The notes below the pieces were generated by a model that worked only from the letters and a program-made list of their open reading frames with translations, was not told where the DNA came from and did no database searches. A stretch of DNA of 14,110 nucleotides from an uncultured Peptococcaceae bacterium (GTDB lineage Bacteria; Bacillota; Peptococcia; Peptococcales; Peptococcaceae), in the NCBI GenBank assembly GCA_937922955.1, contig CALAKO010000253.1, forward strand, positions 1 through 14,110, written 5' to 3'. The translations under genes were made by a program, and so were the position numbers. Position 1 is the stretch's first letter. Every line of letters begins with the position of its first letter. Of this stretch, positions 6,936 through 13,431 are shown piece after piece.

Positions 6936-7157
6936 TCAGCCACCTCCAACTGGTGGAAACAGTGCGACGATGTCTCCGTCTTTAACAGGATCCACTGGTT
7001 TTTTGTGGAAGCCGTTGATGAGCAGGATCGCCACCTCTTCCGGTGGAATGCCTAATTTTTTGATGATGTCTCCGGCACAGGTAAGATCGTCAGCAGGCAT
7101 CATCGTAATTTTATCGCGCCCTTGACGCAGGGTTGCAAACACACGAACTTCAATCAT
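6936..7157 (-). CDS. MoaD/ThiS-family sulfur carrier protein linked to AOR
   Basis: This 73-residue ubiquitin-like protein begins MIEVRVFATLRQGR and ends FPPVGGG. The exposed C-terminal Gly-Gly is the site that is adenylated and then thiocarboxylated in MoaD/ThiS proteins, so it should donate sulfur for the molybdopterin dithiolene. The characteristic VKDGDIVALFPPV segment precedes the tail. The open frame extends to 7208, but ATG at 7157 is preferred because GGAGGTG is five bases upstream and the family begins at this residue. It sits between the AOR gene and the ThiF-like gene, an arrangement known for tungsten AOR loci. No MoaE (the catalytic partner subunit in MPT synthase) is seen in the window, so it must come from elsewhere, or this copy has a different recipient. 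Confidence 0.85.
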   Translation of the reverse strand: MIEVRVFATLRQGRDKITMMPADDLTCAGDIIKKLGIPPEEVAILLINGFHKKPVDPVKDGDIVALFPPVGGG

Positions 7158-7189
7158 GACCGCACCTCCGTTCAATTGATCATTAAAAC

Positions 7190-7218
7190 AAGGGAGAGGT
7201 TCGAACAACCTCTCCCTT
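7190..7218 (-). terminator. Stem-loop between AOR gene and moaD-like gene, likely partial terminator
   Basis: A perfect 12-bp stem pairs 7190-7201 with 7207-7218 (core GGGAGAGG/CCTCTCCC) around a five-base loop. On the minus strand it begins 11 bases after the AOR stop and is followed by an interrupted T tract, TTGTTTT. It may end part of the transcripts or protect the AOR mRNA 3' end. No separate promoter is obvious before the moaD-like gene. Confidence 0.65.
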
Positions 7219-7229
7219 TCTTATCTTAT

Positions 7230-9047
7230 TTATTTACCAACGCATTCGTCAAGACCAAGTTTTTTCAGAGTTTCATCGGTTGGGAATGCATCCACCCAGC
7301 CACGTGCTTCATAGTACTGTGGCAAGGTCAATGGAAGCTGAGATACCATGCCTTCAGAAGGACCGTTGGAAACAGGTTCTTCCAGGAGACGTTTTGGCAG
7401 ACGATCGTCTTCTGGCTTCATGCCAGCTGCTTTATTGAACATGCGTTCAATATTATAGATGCGATCGCCGATTTCCAGAACTTCTTCCACGCTCCAGTTT
7501 GTACCTGTTGCGGCATTGAGCAGCGCGGTGTATTCTGGTGCGCCCATTGCGAAGGACGTGAATAAGCAATGACCCATGGAATCGATGACAGCGGTTAAAT
7601 CCTGGAAGGTTTTTGCCCAGACAGCTTTGTCTGTGGTGACGGTACGGTCAAGCTGTTCTGGCAGTCCAAGCACTTCAGGGGAAATCATGTAGCCACGAAC
7701 ATGGCAGCCACCGCGGTTGGAGGTTGCATAGGTGATACCAATACCCTGGATGGCGCGTGCGTCATAGGCTGGCATTTCCTGCTTCTTGACACTCATCGAA
7801 ATTTCTGGGTGCCCATAATGTTCGCACAAACGAGCGGAACCGGAGCTCATCAGCCAAGCCAGTTCAGAGTCTGGGTCCCCCATGCGTTTGGTCCATTCGA
7901 TGAGGGATTCTTTGTTGCCCCATTCCAATGGATAGCCATCGCATTCTTCTTCAGTAATGTAGCCACGCTGATAAAGTTCCATAGCGGCAGCAATGGTGCA
8001 AGGCGTGGAAATGGCATCCAGCCCGTATTCGTTGCAGAGCATGTTGCAGATATCAATGGTGTTCAGATCATTGTTCCCGCAGTTTCCGCCATAAGCCCAA
8101 ATTGGTTCGTATTCAGGGCCGCCAACGACTTTGTCACCAACTTTGACCACGCGGGCGCAGGCGATTGGGCAGCGGTAGCAGGCACCCGCTTTAACCAGAT
8201 AGGTGTCGGCCAGGGTTTCACCGGAAATATCGTCGCCGTATTCGGCGTAGGAATGCTGCCAGTTGTTGGTTGGGAACGCGCCAATGTTATTGATGATGTT
8301 GACCAAAACGGCTGTCCCGAGCTGTCGCAGGCCAGAACCAGTTACAGGATTTGCTTTGATGACTTCCATTGCTTTTTGTGTAGCGACCTTGAGAGCGTCA
8401 ATGTCTGCAATGTTGTCCAGATTTTTACGTGTGGCACGAACAACGATGGCTTTCAATTTTTTGCTGCCCATGACGGCACCAACCCCACTGCGGCCAGCGG
8501 CACGGTCTTTGTCGTTCATAATGGCGGCCAGCAGAACTTTCTTTTCGCCAGCAGGACCAATGTTGAGAACCGAGAAATCTTGACCATGACGTTCTTTTAA
8601 GGCATCGTCAATGGCTTCACTCTTCATGCCTACAAGGTCGGACGCATCGTGGAGTTCGATTTTGTCGTCATCGATGGAGATGTAGCTCCATTCTGGCGCT
8701 TCGCCTTCAACGATGATGGCATCCCAGCCAGCGTATTTGAGCTTTGCCCCCCAAATCCCACCGGAGTTGGAACATGCGATCATTCCGGTCAGAGGGGATT
8801 TGGTCACGACCATGTAGCGGCCTGTTGAAGGAGCTGCCGCACCAGTCATTGGCCCTGTAATATAAATCAGTTTGTTTTCTGGAGACAGCGGATCGACCGT
8901 TGCGACTCCTTCGTCGTAAAGCATTTTTGTCCCAAGACCACGGCCGCCAATAAATTTATGGGCCAGTTCCAGGTCAAGAGGTTCTACTGTAATGTCGCCC
9001 GTGGTGAGATTGATGCGAGCGATTTTTTCATAATATGCACCAGCCAT
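7230..9047 (-). CDS. aor: Tungsten-dependent aldehyde:ferredoxin oxidoreductase
   Basis: This 605-residue cytoplasmic enzyme would oxidise aldehydes to carboxylic acids with ferredoxin as electron acceptor, using a tungsto-bispterin centre and one [4Fe-4S] cluster. The length equals the archetype from Pyrococcus furiosus as I recall it. The cluster ligands are Cys290, Cys293, Cys297 (CYRCPIAC) and Cys494 (DSMGHC), nearly the same positions as in that enzyme. Pterin and active-site elements seen are NEYGLD (339-344), DSMGHC (489-494), GGPEYEP with Glu314, and GGCHVRGY with His449, matching the Glu/His active-site pair. The N-terminal AOR domain runs about 5-210. The start is supported by GGAGG at 9056-9060. 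No separate iron-sulfur partner subunit is adjacent, so it looks like the stand-alone homodimer type. Tungsten rather than molybdenum is inferred from the family. Confidence 0.95.
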   Translation of the reverse strand: MAGAYYEKIARINLTTGDITVEPLDLELAHKFIGGRGLGTKMLYDEGVATVDPLSPENKLIYITGPMTGAAAPSTGRYMVVTKSPLTGMIACSNSGGIWGAKLKYAGWDAIIVEGEAPEWSYISIDDDKIELHDASDLVGMKSEAIDDALKERHGQDFSVLNIGPAGEKKVLLAAIMNDKDRAAGRSGVGAVMGSKKLKAIVVRATRKNLDNIADIDALKVATQKAMEVIKANPVTGSGLRQLGTAVLVNIINNIGAFPTNNWQHSYAEYGDDISGETLADTYLVKAGACYRCPIACARVVKVGDKVVGGPEYEPIWAYGGNCGNNDLNTIDICNMLCNEYGLDAISTPCTIAAAMELYQRGYITEEECDGYPLEWGNKESLIEWTKRMGDPDSELAWLMSSGSARLCEHYGHPEISMSVKKQEMPAYDARAIQGIGITYATSNRGGCHVRGYMISPEVLGLPEQLDRTVTTDKAVWAKTFQDLTAVIDSMGHCLFTSFAMGAPEYTALLNAATGTNWSVEEVLEIGDRIYNIERMFNKAAGMKPEDDRLPKRLLEEPVSNGPSEGMVSQLPLTLPQYYEARGWVDAFPTDETLKKLGLDECVGK

Positions 9048-9100
9048 AATGAATTCCTCCTCAGAAATTTTCCGTTAATAATAGAATCTTCTAATTATTA

Positions 9101-9128
9101 ATTATAGTATTTAAGCGAGGGCAAACAA
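9101..9128 (-). promoter_or_regulatory. Promoter of the AOR operon
   Basis: On the minus strand TTGTTT (complement of 9123-9128) is followed after 16 bases by a consensus TATAAT (complement of 9101-9106). The leader would be only about 45-50 bases, with GGAGG at its end. Confidence 0.65.
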
Positions 9129-9131
9129 GTT

Positions 9132-9153
9132 GTTCGTCGGAAGTTCGCGCGAA
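9132..9153. repeat. Tandem 11-base repeat just upstream of the AOR -35 box
   Basis: GTTCGTCGGAA (9132-9142) is followed directly by GTTCGCGCGAA (9143-9153), 9 of 11 identical, one helical turn apart. The second unit contains the palindrome TTCGCGCGAA, and an inverted partial copy (GAACGAA) follows at 9157-9163. This position is typical of an activator site for the leftward promoter. Confidence 0.5.
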
Positions 9154-9221
9154 ATTGAACGAAAGTGTGCCATCTCATATATAACATTTTTATGTTTTAT
9201 CCATCGCGTGTGTGAAACAGC

Positions 9222-9240
9222 ATGAAATGATATGAAATGA
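9222..9240. repeat. Tandem 10-base repeat ATGAAATGA
   Basis: ATGAAATGA occurs at 9222-9230 and 9232-9240, ten bases apart, with a weaker related unit (TGTGAAACA) just before. It lies 23 bases upstream of the -35 box of the rightward promoter. Confidence 0.4.
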
Positions 9241-9262
9241 AACTCAGCGAATTTCCGTTAAC

Positions 9263-9291
9263 TTGTCTGAAATTTAGAAAAAAAGTATAAT
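9263..9291 (+). promoter_or_regulatory. Promoter of the regulator-moeA operon
   Basis: TTGTCT (9263-9268), a 17-base spacer and consensus TATAAT (9286-9291) lie about 50 bases before the start codons of the regulator gene. Confidence 0.7.
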
Positions 9292-9340
9292 AAGTTTAGA
9301 AATAATATTTATAAGTCGAAATACAATAAGGGTGATGATG

Positions 9341-10276
9341 ATGGCTCAAAATAAATCTCTTTCTACGCAGGAAGTTGCAGATATTCTGCATGTTAGCAAA
9401 TCCACCATTTATGATTTAATTCGCCGTGGAGAAATTCGATCTTATAAAATTGGCCGTAAGGTTCGTTTTACACAGGACGATGTGGACGCCTACATTGCAC
9501 GCTCACGGCATGAGAACGATACGCGCAGCTTCAAAAAAATTGAAACCCATTCCACGTTGTTAACACCGCCCGACATTGAACAGCCAGATATCATCATTTC
9601 CGGGCAGGATGTTATTTTGGATATTTTGGCCAATTATTTGCAGCAATGCGATATCAATACGGCGCGGTCCTATCTGTCTGGCTTTGAAGGGCTGCTGTCG
9701 CTCTATCAGAATAAGGTGCAGGTGGCCGCTTGTCATTTATACGATGGCTCTTCTTATAATGCGTCCTATGTCCGCCATTTGATGCCTGGCGTGCCTGCTG
9801 TGCTGGTGAATTTGTCTTATCGCATCCAGGGCTTTTATGTTCAGAAAGGAAATCCGAAAGACATCCATGGCTGGGACGACTTACGGCGGGAAGATGTCAC
9901 CATTTTGAATCGCCGTGTGGGTTCGAGCGCACGAATATTATTGGACACTCAATTGAAAAAAATGGGCTTTCCAGCGTCGTCGCTTCGTGGCTACGACCAT
10001 ATTGTCAAATCTCACTTAACGGTGGCTGCAGCCATTGCAGAACGAGAAGCCGACCTTGCGCTTGGAACAGAACGGATTTCTCATCAAATTGAGGGCATTG
10101 ACTTTATTCCGCTGATGAAAGAGCGGTACGATTTGGTGATTCGAAAATCCTTCTTGGAAACAGAGGTGGGGCAGACGCTTATGACCATCTTGAATGAGCC
10201 GGCTTTTCAGCGAGAAGTCACACGTTTTTCCGGCAATGATTATCGTGATCTCGGAAAAATAATGGAGGAAGTTTGA
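9341..10276 (+). CDS. Putative metal/cofactor-responsive regulator: excisionase-type HTH plus PBP-like sensor domain
   Basis: This is a 311-residue cytoplasmic protein. Residues 5-55 form an excisionase/MerR-like helix-turn-helix (LSTQEVADILHVSKSTIYDLIRRGEIRSYKIGRKVRF). After a linker, residues about 83-308 form a periplasmic-binding-protein-like domain without a signal peptide, of the type grouped with molybdate-binding proteins. It is clearly homologous to the C-terminal domain of the MoeA fusion two genes downstream: both contain CHL-x-D, NPxxIxGxxD, a GS-x-x-RILLD loop and VAAxIAxxxADxxxG. It probably senses an oxyanion (tungstate or molybdate) or a cofactor intermediate and controls the divergent AOR promoter and its own operon; the ligand is inference. 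Four start codons run in a row (GTG 9332, ATG 9335, 9338, 9341). I choose 9341 by its spacing from AAGGG at 9328-9332; up to three extra residues are possible. One base separates its stop from the next gene. Confidence 0.85.
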   Translation: MAQNKSLSTQEVADILHVSKSTIYDLIRRGEIRSYKIGRKVRFTQDDVDAYIARSRHENDTRSFKKIETHSTLLTPPDIEQPDIIISGQDVILDILANYLQQCDINTARSYLSGFEGLLSLYQNKVQVAACHLYDGSSYNASYVRHLMPGVPAVLVNLSYRIQGFYVQKGNPKDIHGWDDLRREDVTILNRRVGSSARILLDTQLKKMGFPASSLRGYDHIVKSHLTVAAAIAEREADLALGTERISHQIEGIDFIPLMKERYDLVIRKSFLETEVGQTLMTILNEPAFQREVTRFSGNDYRDLGKIMEEV

Positions 10277-10277
10277 T

Positions 10278-11501
10278 ATGTTAGATGTAAAAACACCGTT
10301 TGAGGTTTTGGAACTGATGGATCAGGCGTTTTCGCCGTTGGCTGATCGCGAAGAACAGGTGCCGTTGGCGCAGGCGATTGGCCGCGTGCTGGCCGAAGAT
10401 GTTGCGGCCGAGGAATACGTGCCTGATTTTGACCGTTCAACGGTTGATGGTTATGCGGTCTGTGCCCGTGACACGTTTGGCTGCACAGAAGCCATTCCGG
10501 CCATTCTGCCGGTGGCCGGTGAGATCTTCATGGGGGAAGGGGCGGAAGCACCGCTGGCTCCAGAAACCTGCGTTGCCGTTCCAACAGGCGGAGCCGTGCC
10601 AGCTGGCGCGGATGGTGTCGTGATGATCGAATACACGGAGGATTATGGCGATGGCACCGTTGGTATTTTGAAATCGGCAGTGCCGGGGCAAAACATGATT
10701 TTCCGCGGAGACGACGTCTATCCTGGCAAAGTGATTTTGCATAAAGGCCGTCTCTTGGGAGCCCAGGATATTGGGGCCCTGGCGGCGATTGGTCATGTTC
10801 AGGTTAAGGTGGCAAAGAAATGCCGTGTCGGCGTCATTTCTACTGGCGACGAGCTGGTGCCGCCATCTGAAAAACCAGGTCCAGGACAGATTCGTGATGT
10901 GAACAGCGTGATGCTGGAAGCCATGTTGACGGCTTTCGGTGCGGACGTGGTTCAGTACGGCATTGTTGTCGATGATGAATCGCTGCTGGCAGAAAAAGTG
11001 GATCAGGCCCTTCAGGAATGCGATGCGGTAATCCTTTCTGGCGGAAGTAGTGTTGGTGTGAAAGACGCCGCCTGCCGAATCATTGAGTCTCATGGAACGC
11101 TGCTGCTGCATGGCATTGCGATAAAGCCTGGTAAGCCAACCATTCTTGGCAAAGCAGGTAATAAACCGTTGGTGGGCCTTCCAGGGCATCCAGTGGCGGC
11201 TTACTTCATTACAAAGCTTTTTGTGCTGCCGCTGTTGGCGCGTTTGATGGGCCAGCGCGTTCAGTCGTACACAGTGACCGCAAGAACCAGCGAAAAGATT
11301 GGCGCCAACCATGGCCGGGCACAGTATCAATGCTGCCGTCTGGAACGAGACGAAAAAGGCTGGGTGGCGCATCCGGTGCGTGGAAAGTCCGGCCTTATCA
11401 CCACTTTGGCTGAAAGCGACGGGTATTTCTGCATTGACCGCGACTGCGAAGGCTTGCCGCAAGGTGCTGAAATACAGGTAACAATTTGTGCGGGGGATTG
11501 A
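10278..11501 (+). CDS. moeA: Molybdopterin molybdenumtransferase MoeA
   Basis: This 407-residue enzyme inserts the metal oxyanion into adenylylated molybdopterin, the last step of basic Mo/W-cofactor synthesis. The usual four-domain MoeA arrangement is complete. Motifs seen are FDRSTVDGYAV (51-61), RGDDVYPG (143-150), the MoCF-type domain ISTGDELV (187-194), SGGSSVG (254-260), KPGKPTILG (283-291) and GLPGHPVA (300-307). Acidic residues corresponding to the functionally important ones of E. coli MoeA appear conserved as Asp57, Asp146, Glu192, Asp232 and Asp263. GGAGGAA at 10264-10270, inside the end of the regulator gene, is its ribosome site, so the genes are coupled. A second MoeA follows four bases after its stop; the two may differ in metal preference, which sequence reading alone cannot decide. 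Confidence 0.93.
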   Translation: MLDVKTPFEVLELMDQAFSPLADREEQVPLAQAIGRVLAEDVAAEEYVPDFDRSTVDGYAVCARDTFGCTEAIPAILPVAGEIFMGEGAEAPLAPETCVAVPTGGAVPAGADGVVMIEYTEDYGDGTVGILKSAVPGQNMIFRGDDVYPGKVILHKGRLLGAQDIGALAAIGHVQVKVAKKCRVGVISTGDELVPPSEKPGPGQIRDVNSVMLEAMLTAFGADVVQYGIVVDDESLLAEKVDQALQECDAVILSGGSSVGVKDAACRIIESHGTLLLHGIAIKPGKPTILGKAGNKPLVGLPGHPVAAYFITKLFVLPLLARLMGQRVQSYTVTARTSEKIGANHGRAQYQCCRLERDEKGWVAHPVRGKSGLITTLAESDGYFCIDRDCEGLPQGAEIQVTICAGD

Positions 11502-11505
11502 TCGT

Positions 11506-13431
11506 ATGGGATTCGAATATTTAACAAATGTGCCGCTGGAACAGGCACGTAAGGACTATATGGATAAATTGGAAAGCAATGGCTTTGCGGGCGTTCGGGA
11601 AGTGATTCCTGTTCATGATGCCTGCGGGCGCATGACGGCGTCGGCTGTTCATGCGGCGATTTGTGCGCCGCATTATGCCGCCAGTGCCATGGATGGGGTT
11701 GCGGTGTATTCGAAAGACACCTTCGGCGCCACCGAAACGACGCCGGTTGTGTTGAGTGCGCAGCAATACATTGTTGTGGACACCGGGGACCCTATTCCGG
11801 AAGGCTGTGATGCAGTCATCATGGTTGAAGACATTGTGCAGAACGACGACGACAGCATCACCATTTATGCGGCAGCGGCGCCATGGCAGCATATCCGCCA
11901 AATCGGCGAAGACATTTGTGCGGGCGAAATGATTCTGTCGGCGCATATGCCGGTGACCCCAGCGGCCATTGGTGCAATGATCGCCGGTGGTGTGATGGAA
12001 GTTGAGGTCATAAAAAAACCGGTGATTGGCATTATTCCAACCGGTGATGAAATCGTGTCACCATGTTCCGATCCAAAACCTGGCGATATTCTTGAATTTA
12101 ATTCATCAATTTTCTCAGCCATGGTGGAACAATGGGGCGCCTCTGCGAAAACATACCCAATTGTTCCAGACAATTTTGATGCCATTCGTGACATGGTGGA
12201 CAAAGCCTGCCAGGAATGCGACATGGTGTTGCTGAACGCTGGTTCTTCCGCAGGACGAGAAGATTATTCGGTATCGGTCATTCGTTCTCTGGGGGAAGTG
12301 GTTTACCATGGCATCGCCATCAAACCGGGAAAACCGGCCATCCTTGGCTGCAAGGGCGCTGTCCCAATTCTCGGGGTGCCTGGTTATCCGGTGTCCGGCA
12401 TCATTGTCATTGAAGAACTGTTGAAGCCATTGGTGGATCAATGGCTGCATACTTGCCGAAACGACCATCAATACGTCATGGCGACGTTAACGCGGCCAGT
12501 GGTATCTGGGCTCAAATATCAGGAGTTCGTTCGCGTGCGCATGGGCTATGTGGGCGAAAAATTAACGGCGTCTCCATTGAGCCGTGGCAGCGGCGTGGTG
12601 TCTTCCTTTATGAAGGCCGATGGGATTCTCGAAGTGCCGCAGGGAACCGAAGGCTACGAAACGGGAGAATCCGTTCGCGTTCGTCTCTTGAGTCCGTTGG
12701 AGAAGCTCCAGAACACCTTGGTGGTCATCGGCAGCCACGACCCATTGCTGGATGAAGTGGCGGATATGATGCATATTGCCAACAATAAGGTGTATATGAG
12801 CAGTGCCCACGTTGGTTCCATGGGCGGCATTATGGCTATTCGTCGCGGCGAAGCCCACGCAGCCGGCTGCCATCTGCTGGACACCGAAACTGGTAAGTAC
12901 AACTTGTCGTTCTTGAAAAATTATTTTCCAAATGGCGGCATTCGTTTGATTCGTTGTGTGGGCCGTCAACAGGGCCTGATGATTGCCAAAGACAATCCAT
13001 TAAACATCCAGGGATTTGCTGATATTGCCAAAGAAGGCGTGCGCTATGTGAACCGACAAAAAGGTTCCGGAACGCGCATTTTGATGGATTACCTGTGTCA
13101 GCAGCATGCGGTGGATCCAGCCACCGTTTACGGCTACGAACGTGAAGAGCTCACCCATACGTCGGTTGCGGCACAGATCGCCAACGGCAGTGCCGATGCA
13201 GGGATGGGGATTTATTCTGCCGCTAAATTGTACGACCTGGAATTTTTGCCAATCTGCATTGAAGAATACGACCTCATTATTCCGGATCATGCCTGGGAAA
13301 CCCCTGTCGTGCAGCAATTGCTGGAAACCTTGAAGAGTTCGGCCTTCAAAGAAAAGATGCTGGCAATGGGCGGCTACACCGTCGAAAATCCTGGGGAAAT
13401 CATACCATTGGACGACGATGAAACACGTTGA
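11506..13431 (+). CDS. MoeA fused to a C-terminal PBP-like ligand-binding domain
   Basis: This is a 641-residue two-part protein. Residues 1-400 are a full MoeA: ASAMDGVAV (59-67), GEDICAG (134-140), IPTGDEIV (177-184), NAGSSAG (244-250), KPGKPAILG (273-281) and GVPGYPVSG (290-298). Asp63, Asp136, Glu182, Asp222 and Asp253 fit the E. coli MoeA acidic set. Residues about 404-630 are a periplasmic-binding-protein-like domain, with CHLLD (455-459), DNPLNIQG (496-503), RQKGSGTRILMD (517-528) and SVAAQIANGSADAGMG (553-568), homologous to the sensor domain of the regulator encoded at 9341. There is no signal peptide, so it acts in the cytoplasm. Such fusions exist in databases, but their role is not settled; metal capture, regulation of insertion, or binding of pterin product are options. 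The start at 11506 is chosen for GGGGGA at 11492-11497; GTG at 11488 is an alternative. The next gene overlaps its end by 14 bases. Confidence 0.9.
   Translation: MGFEYLTNVPLEQARKDYMDKLESNGFAGVREVIPVHDACGRMTASAVHAAICAPHYAASAMDGVAVYSKDTFGATETTPVVLSAQQYIVVDTGDPIPEGCDAVIMVEDIVQNDDDSITIYAAAAPWQHIRQIGEDICAGEMILSAHMPVTPAAIGAMIAGGVMEVEVIKKPVIGIIPTGDEIVSPCSDPKPGDILEFNSSIFSAMVEQWGASAKTYPIVPDNFDAIRDMVDKACQECDMVLLNAGSSAGREDYSVSVIRSLGEVVYHGIAIKPGKPAILGCKGAVPILGVPGYPVSGIIVIEELLKPLVDQWLHTCRNDHQYVMATLTRPVVSGLKYQEFVRVRMGYVGEKLTASPLSRGSGVVSSFMKADGILEVPQGTEGYETGESVRVRLLSPLEKLQNTLVVIGSHDPLLDEVADMMHIANNKVYMSSAHVGSMGGIMAIRRGEAHAAGCHLLDTETGKYNLSFLKNYFPNGGIRLIRCVGRQQGLMIAKDNPLNIQGFADIAKEGVRYVNRQKGSGTRILMDYLCQQHAVDPATVYGYEREELTHTSVAAQIANGSADAGMGIYSAAKLYDLEFLPICIEEYDLIIPDHAWETPVVQQLLETLKSSAFKEKMLAMGGYTVENPGEIIPLDDDETR

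Larger units (their letters stand above)
9069..9261. repeat. Direct repeat pair TTTCCGTTAA bracketing the divergent promoters
   Basis: TTTCCGTTAA occurs at 9069-9078 and at 9252-9261; including flanks, 9061-9079 and 9244-9262 agree at 15 of 19 bases. The first copy lies in the short AOR leader, the second directly upstream of the -35 box of the rightward operon. A shared regulator site is possible. Confidence 0.5.

Noticed and set aside
7701..8600. Forward open frame opposite the AOR gene (299 residues)
   Set aside because: The opposite strand encodes AOR with all cofactor ligands; the forward translation shows no motif.
9048..9106. Mo/W-cofactor riboswitch in the AOR leader
   Set aside because: The predicted leader is only about 45-50 bases, AT-rich and without the long paired elements such a riboswitch needs.
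9132..9240. Short tandem repeats as a CRISPR or integrase attachment array
   Set aside because: The units are 10-11 bases with no spacers, and there are no cas or integrase genes; promoter-linked sites are the better explanation.
9341..9520. Phage excisionase gene because of the excisionase-type HTH
   Set aside because: The HTH is fused to a large ligand-binding domain and lies in a cofactor operon with no integrase or phage genes nearby.
10437..11462. Long open frame antisense to the first moeA (341 residues)
   Set aside because: It is a shadow of the strongly supported MoeA frame, without a ribosome site or recognisable domains.
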